Positions 53,974 to 61,441 of a stretch of DNA of 64,000 bases are shown here, piece by piece; positions within the stretch are counted from its first letter, which is position 1, and each line of letters begins with the position of its first letter. Under the pieces are notes generated by a model. It saw only the letters and a program-made list of their open reading frames with translations. It had not been told where the DNA came from and searched no databases. A program made the translations under genes and the position numbers. The stretch is from Leptospiraceae bacterium (GTDB taxonomy: Bacteria > Spirochaetota > Leptospiria > Leptospirales > Leptospiraceae). Where the stretch lies: assembly GCA_024233835.1 (NCBI GenBank), contig JACKPC010000001.1, forward strand, positions 1-64,000. Reading direction: 5' to 3'.

Positions 53974-54363
53974 TCATATTTCCATATATACAAATTCTTC
54001 CTGTTCTATACCTTTCTTTAAGGCCTGAAGGTATTTTATAAAATAGATATGATCCCCGATGATACTATCTTTTAAGTAGGAATCAGCTTTTAGAAGAGCG
54101 GGATTTCCTCTTTCTAATTCAAGAATCAGTTTTTCTGAAAACTCGGATATTGATTCCAAAAGAAAATAAAGATATTCTTTGCGCTTCACATTATCCAGCT
54201 CGATTAACTGTAGTCGAATTTTTTCTGAATCATTCGTGATTTCAATCTCTTTAGATTTTCCGATTTTCGAGAATTTTGAGTGACTGAGCCATTCGTAAAA
54301 AGATTCAGATACATCTATAGTACAGGATGTATCGTTTTTTGAATAGAGTGTAATGTCTAACAT
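53974..54363 (-). CDS. Hypothetical protein, third gene of a small operon
   Basis: 129 aa, no signal peptide. A beta-rich start (ITLYSKNDTSCTIDVSE) with an early Tyr-Trp stretch (FYEWLSHSKFSK) leads into helices (KEYLYFLLESISEFSEKLILELE) and an acidic end. It overlaps the upstream gene by 7 nt. No family recognised. The position in a three-gene run divergent from an XRE regulator suggests an accessory or toxin-antitoxin-like function, unproven. Confidence 0.55.
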   Translation of the reverse strand: MLDITLYSKNDTSCTIDVSESFYEWLSHSKFSKIGKSKEIEITNDSEKIRLQLIELDNVKRKEYLYFLLESISEFSEKLILELERGNPALLKADSYLKDSIIGDHIYFIKYLQALKKGIEQEEFVYMEI

Positions 54364-54566
54364 AATAAGGACTCCAAGTTTTTATCTAATATCTTATCTT
54401 CGGGTATTCTTTCAATCCAGGATATATTATTTTCCTTAAAAAGTTTTTTTGCATTTTCGGATATCACACCTGTAGTAAGGACAGCTATTATCGACCCTTT
54501 AGAAATGATTTTTTTAGCTTCCCCTGAATCAATCCTCTGCTTGGTTTTAATTTCTATGTGTAGCAT
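54357..54566 (-). CDS. Small hypothetical protein resembling part of a PD-(D/E)XK domain
   Basis: 69 aa. IIAVLTTGVISENAKKLFKENNISWIE recalls the C-terminal strand-helix of Mrr-type restriction nucleases, where SGxFSxxAxxxA precedes xxIxLIDG. The catalytic D/ExK part is not visible in these 69 residues, so it is not a complete nuclease. Second in the operon: the upstream stop is one base away and the downstream gene overlaps by 7 nt. Confidence 0.5.
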   Translation of the reverse strand: MLHIEIKTKQRIDSGEAKKIISKGSIIAVLTTGVISENAKKLFKENNISWIERIPEDKILDKNLESLLC

Positions 54567-54567
54567 C

Positions 54568-54786
54568 TTAATTATAAACTTCCTTTAGTTTTTGCATAAG
54601 CCTGTGAACTTTATTTCTATCGCTCACTCTAAAAATAATGATATCACCGTTTGGATCATTATTCCGAGTTCTCTCTGATGAAATTCCCTCTGACTTTAGA
54701 AGCTTTAATACTTTTGTTACCAGGTCACGATGAACTCTAAGTTTATAAATTAAACCATCTTCATCAGTTTCAAGATTTAAACCCAT
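54568..54786 (-). CDS. Small hypothetical protein, first gene of the operon
   Basis: 72 aa, acidic N-terminus and basic C-terminus. LIYKLRVHRDLVTKVLKLLKSEGI followed by DIIIFRVSDRNKVHRLMQKL gives alternating helix and strand in a small alpha/beta fold. It diverges from the XRE regulator across a 147-nt AT-rich region. No family recognised. Confidence 0.5.
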   Translation of the reverse strand: MGLNLETDEDGLIYKLRVHRDLVTKVLKLLKSEGISSERTRNNDPNGDIIIFRVSDRNKVHRLMQKLKEVYN

Positions 54787-54933
54787 GTGTAACTTTGTCT
54801 CCTTTTCCTGCTTCTCCGACGCTGAATATGCTTGACTACAGACTCCGAGCGATGGAAAAACTGATTATATTATACAATATATATTCATATATCAATTATA
54901 GTCAATTAAAAATATAATAATATCAATCATTTT
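54787..54933. promoter_or_regulatory. Divergent control region between the small operon and XRE gene
   Basis: AT-rich, with repeated ATTGAC/ATTGAT half-sites in both orientations near 54890-54930 (for example TATCAATTATAGTCAATTA). On the minus strand TTGACT is followed at 18 nt by TATATT, a plausible promoter for the three-gene operon. XRE regulators commonly bind such divergent regions and repress both sides. Confidence 0.4.
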
Positions 54934-55263
54934 ATGAAAAAAGATCAATTTAATGAATTATTCTCTTACCTCGGTCTCAGCCAGAGGGCCTTTGCAAAAA
55001 AATACGATCTCCCGCAACCTACTCTAAGTAATATTGTAAATGGTAAAATGAAAGCCCTGCCGGTTGAGGTTATCTACCGGGTGCATAAGGATTTCGGCAT
55101 CAGCCTGAAATGGCTCGTCTCCGGGGAAGGGGACATGCTCGAAGCCCAGAACAGCGAAGCCCTGACCGAAGAGGAACAGAAACTCTTCCGGGAAATCCGC
55201 AGAGATCCGAGGATGCTTTCTGCAATTAATGGAATATTAGAAAGTCTGAAAAAGATATTTTAG
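54934..55263 (+). CDS. XRE/CI-like helix-turn-helix regulator
   Basis: 109 aa. Residues 5-65 are a lambda-repressor-type HTH: FSYLGLSQRAFAKKYDLP, then QPTLSNIVNGKMKALPVEVIYRV and ISLKWLVSGEGDMLE, the standard XRE ending. The last 40 residues are helical and acidic and may dimerise. It diverges from three small genes and precedes the ATPase by 106 nt that contain a strong secondary structure. It is a candidate repressor of both flanking sets. Confidence 0.88.
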   Translation: MKKDQFNELFSYLGLSQRAFAKKYDLPQPTLSNIVNGKMKALPVEVIYRVHKDFGISLKWLVSGEGDMLEAQNSEALTEEEQKLFREIRRDPRMLSAINGILESLKKIF

Positions 55264-55270
55264 ACGGTGC

Positions 55271-55325
55271 TTCCCAAACCGACTTTCCGAAGTAGGAGGC
55301 TTAACCCTCCGGCTTGGGAAAGGGG
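55271..55325 (+). terminator. Branched hairpin followed by T-run between XRE and ATPase genes
   Basis: Outer stem TTCCCAA (55271-55277)/TTGGGAA (55314-55320) encloses two inner hairpins, ACTT/AAGT (55282-55293) and GGAGG/CCTCC (55295-55310). A run of Gs and TTTTT follows. The three-way fold is more elaborate than an ordinary terminator. It lies 8 nt after the XRE stop and 50 nt before the ATPase ATG. Confidence 0.5.
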
Positions 55326-55369
55326 GTTTTTCACTTGCACTTTTTTATCTCTAAACCGATATTGCAATC

Positions 55370-56731
55370 ATGGAACTAAGCGCGATTCCCAAAAAAGCCT
55401 CTAAATTTGTAGAGATTGATTCTGCTGTGAAATTTGACATCCCGGTGTCTCCCGATCACGAATTTTTTACGAACTTTGAGGATGTCCGTGGTGAATTTAA
55501 TGAGAACCTCATCTACAGTGCTTTAAACGTTTCAGAGGCGCCGGAAACCAGTATTTATACCTATAACGAAACAAATCCTTTTAACAAGTCCCTGGTTTTT
55601 TTAGCAGGACACAGGGGTTCGGGCAAGACTTCCGAAATCCAGAAATGGGTGCAAAAACTCGATAACCCGGACTGCTTTTTATGTATCACCTGCAACATTG
55701 ATAAGGGTCTGGATAAGAACGATGTGGAATATACTGATATTCTAATATTTCAACTGGAGCAACTTTTTAAAAGACTCGAAGAAAAAAATATACTGGTGGA
55801 AAGTGATATTCTGGAGGAAATGCAGGCCTGGTATGCAGAAACGATTCGTGAAGTAAATAAGAAGCTTACGAGTAAAATGGAAATCGAAGCGGGACTGGAA
55901 ACCAAAGCCAGTATTCCTTTTTTATCCAAACTTTTCATGAATTTAAAAGCCGGGATCCTGGGAAGCACGGAAAGAGCGACTGTTATTCGCAGTACTATTA
56001 AGAACAATTTTAGTGAGTTTGCTTCGAAATTTAATATGTTTATTTACAGGATAAATGAACTTATTAAGACCCAGAAAGTTGCCCGCGAAGTTTTCTTTGT
56101 GGTAGACGGTCTGGAAAAAACCATGAGTACGGAATCGAGACGTAAAATCATTATGGAAGAGTCCAACCGTATCCAGGAAATCAAGGTAAACACCCTATTT
56201 ACCCTGCCGGTTGAGTTAATGAGTGAACAAAGGCGACTGGAGAATTTTAGCACTATCATTCCCTTTCCTTTTGTAAAACTTATAGAGAGAGATGGTGCAA
56301 GGGTTGAAAAAGCAATAGAACGATACAGGCAATTTATTTATAAGCGGGTTTCGAAAGAACTTTTTGATTCCGATGAAACGGTAGAGAAAGTTGTTCTTAC
56401 CAGTGGTGGTTCTCCACGGGAATTATTAAGAATATTAGAATATACTGCTTTTTATAGTGATAAACAGAAAGGGATTCTAACAAGAGATGCCCTGAACAAA
56501 GCAGTAAAACACCTTGCCGCAGATGCCTCCCGTTATCTTACCGATAAGGATATTGAAATTTTAAAAAAAATTAAACTGGCAAATGAAAAAGGGATTCCTA
56601 TACTTTTTATGGATGGGCTTCAGGACCTATTGGAGAAGTTAATTGTTTTTGAATATAATACCGGCACCTACAAACGTGTGAACCCGGTCATCGAAGAATC
56701 GGATATTTATAAATTCTATGTCGCGGGATAA
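55370..56731 (+). CDS. P-loop AAA-type ATPase paired with a TPR protein
   Basis: 453 aa, soluble. Walker A GHRGSGKT is at 80-87, Walker B VFFVVDGLEK at 241-250 and a sensor-2-like GGSPREL at 346-352. After it a winged-helix-like region (LTDKDIEILKKIKLANEKG) resembles Orc1/Cdc6- or STAND-type ends. A long helical insert (about 130-235) separates the Walker motifs. It overlaps the next gene by 14 nt, so the two are made together. I infer a nucleotide-dependent switch whose partner is the TPR protein; the family itself I cannot name. Confidence 0.75.
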   Translation: MELSAIPKKASKFVEIDSAVKFDIPVSPDHEFFTNFEDVRGEFNENLIYSALNVSEAPETSIYTYNETNPFNKSLVFLAGHRGSGKTSEIQKWVQKLDNPDCFLCITCNIDKGLDKNDVEYTDILIFQLEQLFKRLEEKNILVESDILEEMQAWYAETIREVNKKLTSKMEIEAGLETKASIPFLSKLFMNLKAGILGSTERATVIRSTIKNNFSEFASKFNMFIYRINELIKTQKVAREVFFVVDGLEKTMSTESRRKIIMEESNRIQEIKVNTLFTLPVELMSEQRRLENFSTIIPFPFVKLIERDGARVEKAIERYRQFIYKRVSKELFDSDETVEKVVLTSGGSPRELLRILEYTAFYSDKQKGILTRDALNKAVKHLAADASRYLTDKDIEILKKIKLANEKGIPILFMDGLQDLLEKLIVFEYNTGTYKRVNPVIEESDIYKFYVAG

Positions 56732-58439
56732 GATTGAAAAGTTTGAAGAGCAATATAGCTTTTTAAGGCGTATTTTAGAAGTCGAAGGCTTTCGTCTTAT
56801 CTTTTTGGAAACCAATTCGGGTAAGATTATCTCCAAAGCTTTGGAACTGGAACTAAAAAAAGACTATCCTGAAAGAAAACTGAGCTACCTGAAAACGAAG
56901 GGGAAAAGTTACCGAGAAATCGTAGATGCCTTCTATGAAGCTTCGGAAGGTTTTGTTTTTATCACAGACTTTTATGAAATCCTGAACAATGAAGAACTGC
57001 TTGTAGGCTTTAACCAGAGGCGGGATAAATTCGCCGAGTTTCCGATAGCCCTGTTTTTGTTCCTTCGCAGGGGTGATGTGCCTCTCTGTGTAAAAAAATT
57101 GCCCGATTTGTGGTCTTACCGTTCGTATATTATGGATCTGCAATATATTTCAGAAGCCAGGGATTTTAGCTTATCTAAATTAAACTATGATCTCATTGAT
57201 TTACTGGAAATAGAGAAACCTTCAAAAGAAGAAAAGAAACACTACGAAGCAAAAGTTAAGAATCTCGAAGCAAAGCTTGCTATTTTAAAAGAGAATATAC
57301 AGGATGATTTCCAGAGAACCATACTTCTACCGGAGCTAATTTCCTATTATGAAAAACTTTCCGATTATGAAAGGGCTTTAGAACACACGGAAAAATTCTG
57401 TAGCATTTATGAAAAAACCGGCAAGAAAAATAGAGATTGGGAGAATAAGAAAGAATTCTATAAAGCATTAAAACTTATTTATAATCAAGAAGAAGCTGAA
57501 ACTGCCAGAGAAATACTTGGCAGGTTGATTGAAAAGGATGAAAATAATTTTTCCCTGTATTATTACAGGGCTATCTGCTTTATAATATTAGGAAATTCAA
57601 AGGAAGCAGAAGAGGATATAAAACAGGCTATCAAACTCAATCCGGATTCTCCTCAGAATTATTTTATAAGCGGGATTGCTTATTATAATCAGGGCAAACT
57701 TGAGGAAGCGATAGGAGCCTACTCGAAGGCAATAGAAATAAAGCCGGATGAACACGAGGCCTATAACAACCGCGGGATTGCTTATAAGAATCAGGGAAAA
57801 CTTGAGGAAGCGATAGGGGACTACTCGAAAGCCATAGAGATTAAGCCGGATGACCACGATGCCTATTACAACCGCGGGAATGCTTATGTAAATCAGGGCA
57901 AGTATGAGGAAGCTATAGCTGACTACTCGAAAGCCATAGAGATAAAGCCGGATTATGCCAGTGCCTATTATACCCGCGGGCTTGCTTATTTTAATCAGGG
58001 CAAATATGAGGAAGCGATAGGGGACTACTCGAAAGCGATAGAGTTAAAGCCGGATTACCACCAGGCCTATTACAACCGCGGGAATGCTTATGATGATTTG
58101 GGCAAACTTGAGGAAGCGATTGCCGACTGGACGAAAGCCATAGAAATAAAGCCGGATAAGCACGAGGCCTATAACAACCGCGGGAATGCTTATGCGAAGC
58201 AGGAGGGATATGGTAAGGCTTACGAGGATTACAAGAAAGCTCTTGAAATAAAACCGGATTTTGAAAGTGCCTATTACAACCTGGCCTGTCTTTTTGCCCT
58301 GCAAAATAAAAAAGAAGAGTCTTACGATTATCTAAAACAGGCTATCGAGCTAAATACAAAGTATAAGCAAATGGCGAAAGAGGACGAGGACTTCAAGCTC
58401 TTTTGGGAAGACGAAGAGTTTCGGAGGATGACGGGGTAG
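56718..58439 (+). CDS. Degenerate NTPase-like domain fused to TPR repeat array
   Basis: 573 aa. Residues 1-145 look like a STAND/AAA-type NTPase without a working P-loop: FRLIFLETNSGKIISKAL stands where GxxGxGKS is expected. Yet the family-like FNQRRD (98-103) and LPDLWSYRS (128-136) motifs are kept. Residues about 180-275 form a helical linker. From about 285 to 560 come TPRs, six of them nearly identical in DNA (57655-58250). TPR arrays sense peptide or protein partners. Its dependence on the upstream ATPase is inferred from the overlap and the missing P-loop. Confidence 0.75.
   Translation: MSRDKIEKFEEQYSFLRRILEVEGFRLIFLETNSGKIISKALELELKKDYPERKLSYLKTKGKSYREIVDAFYEASEGFVFITDFYEILNNEELLVGFNQRRDKFAEFPIALFLFLRRGDVPLCVKKLPDLWSYRSYIMDLQYISEARDFSLSKLNYDLIDLLEIEKPSKEEKKHYEAKVKNLEAKLAILKENIQDDFQRTILLPELISYYEKLSDYERALEHTEKFCSIYEKTGKKNRDWENKKEFYKALKLIYNQEEAETAREILGRLIEKDENNFSLYYYRAICFIILGNSKEAEEDIKQAIKLNPDSPQNYFISGIAYYNQGKLEEAIGAYSKAIEIKPDEHEAYNNRGIAYKNQGKLEEAIGDYSKAIEIKPDDHDAYYNRGNAYVNQGKYEEAIADYSKAIEIKPDYASAYYTRGLAYFNQGKYEEAIGDYSKAIELKPDYHQAYYNRGNAYDDLGKLEEAIADWTKAIEIKPDKHEAYNNRGNAYAKQEGYGKAYEDYKKALEIKPDFESAYYNLACLFALQNKKEESYDYLKQAIELNTKYKQMAKEDEDFKLFWEDEEFRRMTG
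57655..58250 (+). repeat. Tandem 102-bp TPR-encoding repeats
   Basis: About six units of 102 bp (34 codons) follow each other. Each has GA(C/T)TACTCGAAAGC-type and AACCGCGGGAATGCTTAT-type segments that differ by few bases. Each encodes one TPR. The DNA-level identity is far beyond protein-level need, so the array expanded recently or is kept alike by recombination. Confidence 0.85.
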
Positions 58440-58517
58440 AAGCATCGGTACTTCGACTCGCCGTTGGCTCGCTCAGTAACCGACGGCATATTGAAGCCGG
58501 AGGAAGGGGAATCATAA
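58440..58517. repeat. GC-rich palindromic segment upstream of RAYT copy 1
   Basis: GGTACTTCGACTCG... CTCGCTCAGTAACC can fold (GGTACT with AGTAACC; CCGTTGG within). The TACTTCGACT...GCTCAGTA pattern is widespread as REP-like DNA in bacteria. The downstream GCCGGAGGAAGGGG is shared with RAYT copy 2 (60051 onward) and marks where the two copies begin to match. Confidence 0.55.
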
Positions 58518-59057
58518 ATGCAGCGTGAACGAAAATTGATTCGATTGAAAAATTATGATTATTCAACACCGGGTGCATATTTTATAAGCATCTGTGTCCA
58601 CAATCGTTTATCTGTATTTGGTAATATTATAAATACCCGTATGGAATTAAATTCCTGCGGACAAATTGTAGAACAACAATGGAAATGGTTATTTGATCAA
58701 TACGATTATTTAAAAATCGATGAATATTGTATCATGCCAAATCATTTTCACGGAATTATTTGGATAAGATCCGAAAACGTCATGGATGATGTAGGGAACG
58801 ACGTAGGGAACGATGTAGGGAACAGTCGCGACTGTTCCCTACATGGTCGACAAACAAAAATAAAACCAATACCGGAATTGGTCGGTGCATTTAAAACAAC
58901 GTCATCAAAATTAATTCATTTATCGGGGAATGAATCATTCAAATGGCAGAAATCATTTCATGATAGAATCATCAGAAACGAAACGGAATTATACCGGATT
59001 CAAAAATATATCATTGAGAATCCGATTCATTGGAATGAAGATGATTATTATTCTTGA
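58518..59057 (+). CDS. REP-associated tyrosine transposase (RAYT), copy 1
   Basis: 179-aa Y1-type HUH transposase of the IS200-like RAYT group. It begins RERKLIRLKNYDYSTPGAYFISICVHNR. The HUH motif is intact in MPNHFHGIIW, and a candidate catalytic Tyr lies in IQKYIIENPIHWNE near the C-terminus. A REP-like palindrome (58815-58842), preceded by two extra half-units, lies in its coding sequence and adds DVGNSRDCSLHGR-type residues between the HUH and Tyr regions. RAYTs process and spread such palindromes. Its upstream neighbour is the TPR gene 78 nt away. Confidence 0.88.
   Translation: MQRERKLIRLKNYDYSTPGAYFISICVHNRLSVFGNIINTRMELNSCGQIVEQQWKWLFDQYDYLKIDEYCIMPNHFHGIIWIRSENVMDDVGNDVGNDVGNSRDCSLHGRQTKIKPIPELVGAFKTTSSKLIHLSGNESFKWQKSFHDRIIRNETELYRIQKYIIENPIHWNEDDYYS
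58791..58842 (+). repeat. REP-like palindrome with tandem half-units inside RAYT copy 1
   Basis: A perfect 28-bp palindrome lies at 58815-58842: GTAGGGAACAGTCG joined to CGACTGTTCCCTAC. GTAGGGAAC also occurs at 58791 and 58803, giving three units with a 12-bp period. All stay in frame with the transposase. Confidence 0.85.
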
Positions 59058-59113
59058 ACCGAGGGAAATCTGGTTATTCCTTACCAGAACCTGGTTGTTG
59101 AGGCCGGGTGGAA

Positions 59114-59590
59114 TTATGCATTTATAAGAATCTCACCATATTCCTCATAATCTTCAATAAATTCTTTAAAGTCTTTTAAGCGACAAAACCCGGACATATT
59201 AATTTTCTTATGTTCTAACCTGGTAAGTTCTCTTAAAAACAGGTGATAATCTAAAACCACATTTTCTGTTTCGTTTAGAAGAATATAATCGAAGGCTCTC
59301 TTATTGTCCTGCTGACTTTGTATAAATTCTTCGATTACACTCTCCGGGTTTCTATGAATACAATATAAAATATGGTAGCGTATAATATGTTGACTTATTT
59401 TACGTATTCGATTTGCTCTATGAAAGTTTAAATCCTCTTCATCAGATAATCCACCTAAAAGAGAAATGTAGCAATTGATATCTGCATCAAAACGATTCTC
59501 TGAAAGGTAATTCAGAATTTCAATATTTTCTACTTTCCTTAGTTTCTTATAGGCTATAATTATTTTACCGGGAACATTCTCAAACTTCAT
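59114..59590 (-). CDS. Hypothetical protein bracketed by RAYT copies (downstream of pair)
   Basis: 158 aa, mainly helical, charged, without signal peptide. Features include YISLLGGLSDEEDLNFHRANRIRK and a run of Phe/Leu helices (VLDYHLFLRELTRLEHKK). Its start overlaps the end of the 59587-59919 gene by 4 nt, so they are one unit. No family is recognised. Together they form the whole content between the two RAYT copies. Confidence 0.6.
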   Translation of the reverse strand: MKFENVPGKIIIAYKKLRKVENIEILNYLSENRFDADINCYISLLGGLSDEEDLNFHRANRIRKISQHIIRYHILYCIHRNPESVIEEFIQSQQDNKRAFDYILLNETENVVLDYHLFLRELTRLEHKKINMSGFCRLKDFKEFIEDYEEYGEILINA

Positions 59591-59919
59591 TTTCTTTTGT
59601 CATAATTGCTTTGTATAAAACTTACCAGCTCTTTTTGATTTTTAGACTTTGCCGGAAGAGGTTTAAGAATAAAAATAATTCTTTTTATTCCTTTAATAGA
59701 AAGAATTATTTCTTCCAACCTCTGGTCTTCTATGCTGATAAAGCGACCATGTATTTTCTCATATAACCAAATACAAACCCTATCATAGAGAGTAAAAGAA
59801 GGTTCTGAAACTCTACTAATTGCTTTTGACATCTCTCGATACGTATCAGAGAAATTCTCTCTCGCTTTTATTTTCCTCGTTTCGGGTGTATTGAACAAAA
59901 AGGGTTGTTCATCTTTCAT
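59587..59919 (-). CDS. Hypothetical protein bracketed by RAYT copies (first of pair)
   Basis: 110 aa. N-terminal PFLFNTPETRKIKARENFSDTYREM is basic and helical. A central strand-helix (RVCIWLYEKIHG, then IILSIKGIKRIIFILKPLP) may be a small alpha/beta fold. Translation couples to the next gene by a 4-nt overlap. No family recognised. Confidence 0.55.
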   Translation of the reverse strand: MKDEQPFLFNTPETRKIKARENFSDTYREMSKAISRVSEPSFTLYDRVCIWLYEKIHGRFISIEDQRLEEIILSIKGIKRIIFILKPLPAKSKNQKELVSFIQSNYDKRK

Positions 59920-60071
59920 TTTTTACCTCATAAACCAAGATACAAATGTTTAGCTTCTACTGCAAGCTTTAATTCATTTTTTTGGGAATCAGAATTGACA
60001 TTTGTGCTGGGAGGCATAATGTCAGCAAGGGATTTATATCATAGCACAGGCCGGAGGGAAGGAATTGCTGA

Positions 60072-60449
60072 ATGCATCCAGAAAGAAAATTGATTCGATT
60101 GAAAAATTATGATTATTCAACACCGGGTGCATATTTTATAAGCATCTGTGTCCACAATCGTTTATCTGTATTTGGCAATATTGTAAATACCCGTATGGAA
60201 TTAAATTCCTGCGGACAAATTGTAGAACAACAATGGAAATGGTTATTTGAACAATACGATTATTTAAAAATCGATGAATATTGTATCATGCCAAATCATT
60301 TTCAAGGAATTATATGGATAAGGTCCGATGACGATATAAACAATGACGACGTAGGGAACAGTCGCGACTGTTCCCTGCATGGTCGTGACTATTCCCTACA
60401 TGGTTCCATTTTTACATCGCAGTTTTGTAATAAAATTTCAATTGAATAA
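60072..60449 (+). pseudogene. RAYT copy 2, truncated and with a lost HUH histidine
   Basis: Nearly identical to copy 1 over its first 80 codons, including the upstream GCCGGAGG sequence. Two lesions inactivate it. The HUH motif reads MPNHFQGIIW (CAC to CAA, His to Gln). After the palindrome (60351-60378) the frame leaves the family sequence, so the C-terminal region with the catalytic Tyr is missing. It lies in the same orientation as copy 1, 1.55 kb away. A second half-palindrome (GACTATTCCCTACATGG) follows the first. Confidence 0.85.
60351..60378 (+). repeat. REP-like palindrome in RAYT copy 2
   Basis: GTAGGGAACAGTCG pairs with CGACTGTTCCCTGC; the last pair is mismatched compared with copy 1. 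An extra right half follows at about 60386-60401. Confidence 0.8.
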
Positions 60450-60496
60450 TTTTAAATAATTAAAATAGTTGGAGTTTCGGGTAAGGAGACCGTATT

Positions 60497-61441
60497 ATGA
60501 AAAAGTTTTTTCTCGTTTTATTTTTAATTCTGCAAATCCACGTATATTCAGAAGAGGTAATCGATTATGATGCTGACTTTCAAAAAAAAAGTGATAACGC
60601 AAAATCTGAAATAGATTCATTGGTCAAATTAAGAAAATTGGAAGTAGACAAACTCAGAAATAAAATCAAAGAACTTGAACTAAAGAATCAGGGAAATCTA
60701 AATCAATCTGAGAAAGAAAAATTAGATCTACAAAAAAAGTTAAATGAATGCAAGCAGGCAAAAAATGAACTAGAGAAAAGCTTAGCTAATTTAAAAGAGA
60801 GGCTGCAAATTTCCGAAGATCAAAACTCTCAGATAAAGAAAGATTATAACTTGTTAAAAGAAAAAAATAATACATTAGAATCCGAGTTGGAGGATTTAAA
60901 AACCGAACAAAAAAAACTTAAGGATTTTTCACAGGGATTATCTTCTTATATAAAAGAGATAAAAACAAAAGAAGATAAAATCAATAAACAATATGAAGAT
61001 TTAAGAAAGGCTATTACTTCCACTATAAAACCCGAGGAAGGGGAAGTTAATATTACTAAAAATGGAGACTTAACCAGGCTCGTAATCAACCTGAGTGAAG
61101 CTGCTTCTTTTAATTCCGGCTCTGTTATTATTAAAAAACAGGGGAAGCCACTTTTAGATTCTATTTTTAAAATAATAACTAAATATCCCGGTTATCATAT
61201 TTACATAGAAGGCCATACCGATAATGTTCCTATTCATACAGAACAGATTAAGGATAACTGGGAACTGTCTACCAAGAGAGCCTTGAGTGTTCTTGGCTAT
61301 GTTCTGAAGAAAAATCCGGGCTTAGAACCCAAAAGGTTTTCTGCTTCAGGCTATGGTGAATTCCATCCTCTTGATACCAATACTACCGATGCAGGAAGAA
61401 AAAGAAATAGAAGAGTCGATATTATTGTTACCTACTGGTAA
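60497..61441 (+). CDS. OmpA-family protein with long coiled coil
   Basis: 314 aa. A signal peptide (FLVLFLILQIHVYSEE) is followed by a long coiled coil (about 30-170, many Lys/Glu/Leu heptads). A C-terminal OmpA peptidoglycan-binding domain occupies about 200-314. It holds HIYIEGHTDNVPIHTEQ, NWELSTKRALSVLGYV, FSASGYGEFHPLDTN and GRKRNRRVDIIV. The periplasmic coil could span to a partner, as in MotB-like or TolQ-linked proteins. AAGGAG lies 9 nt before the ATG. Confidence 0.88.
   Translation: MKKFFLVLFLILQIHVYSEEVIDYDADFQKKSDNAKSEIDSLVKLRKLEVDKLRNKIKELELKNQGNLNQSEKEKLDLQKKLNECKQAKNELEKSLANLKERLQISEDQNSQIKKDYNLLKEKNNTLESELEDLKTEQKKLKDFSQGLSSYIKEIKTKEDKINKQYEDLRKAITSTIKPEEGEVNITKNGDLTRLVINLSEAASFNSGSVIIKKQGKPLLDSIFKIITKYPGYHIYIEGHTDNVPIHTEQIKDNWELSTKRALSVLGYVLKKNPGLEPKRFSASGYGEFHPLDTNTTDAGRKRNRRVDIIVTYW

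Noticed and set aside
54357..54566. 69-aa gene as a complete Mrr-type nuclease
   Set aside because: Only the C-terminal strand-helix pattern is seen; the catalytic D/ExK residues are absent.
57655..58250. Tandem 102-bp units as a CRISPR or satellite array
   Set aside because: The period is exactly 34 codons and each unit encodes a TPR; no spacers.
58815..58842. The GTAGGGAACAGTCG palindrome as a CRISPR repeat
   Set aside because: There are only short half-units with 3-nt spacers and no spacer-sized unique sequences; it is in frame within a transposase gene.
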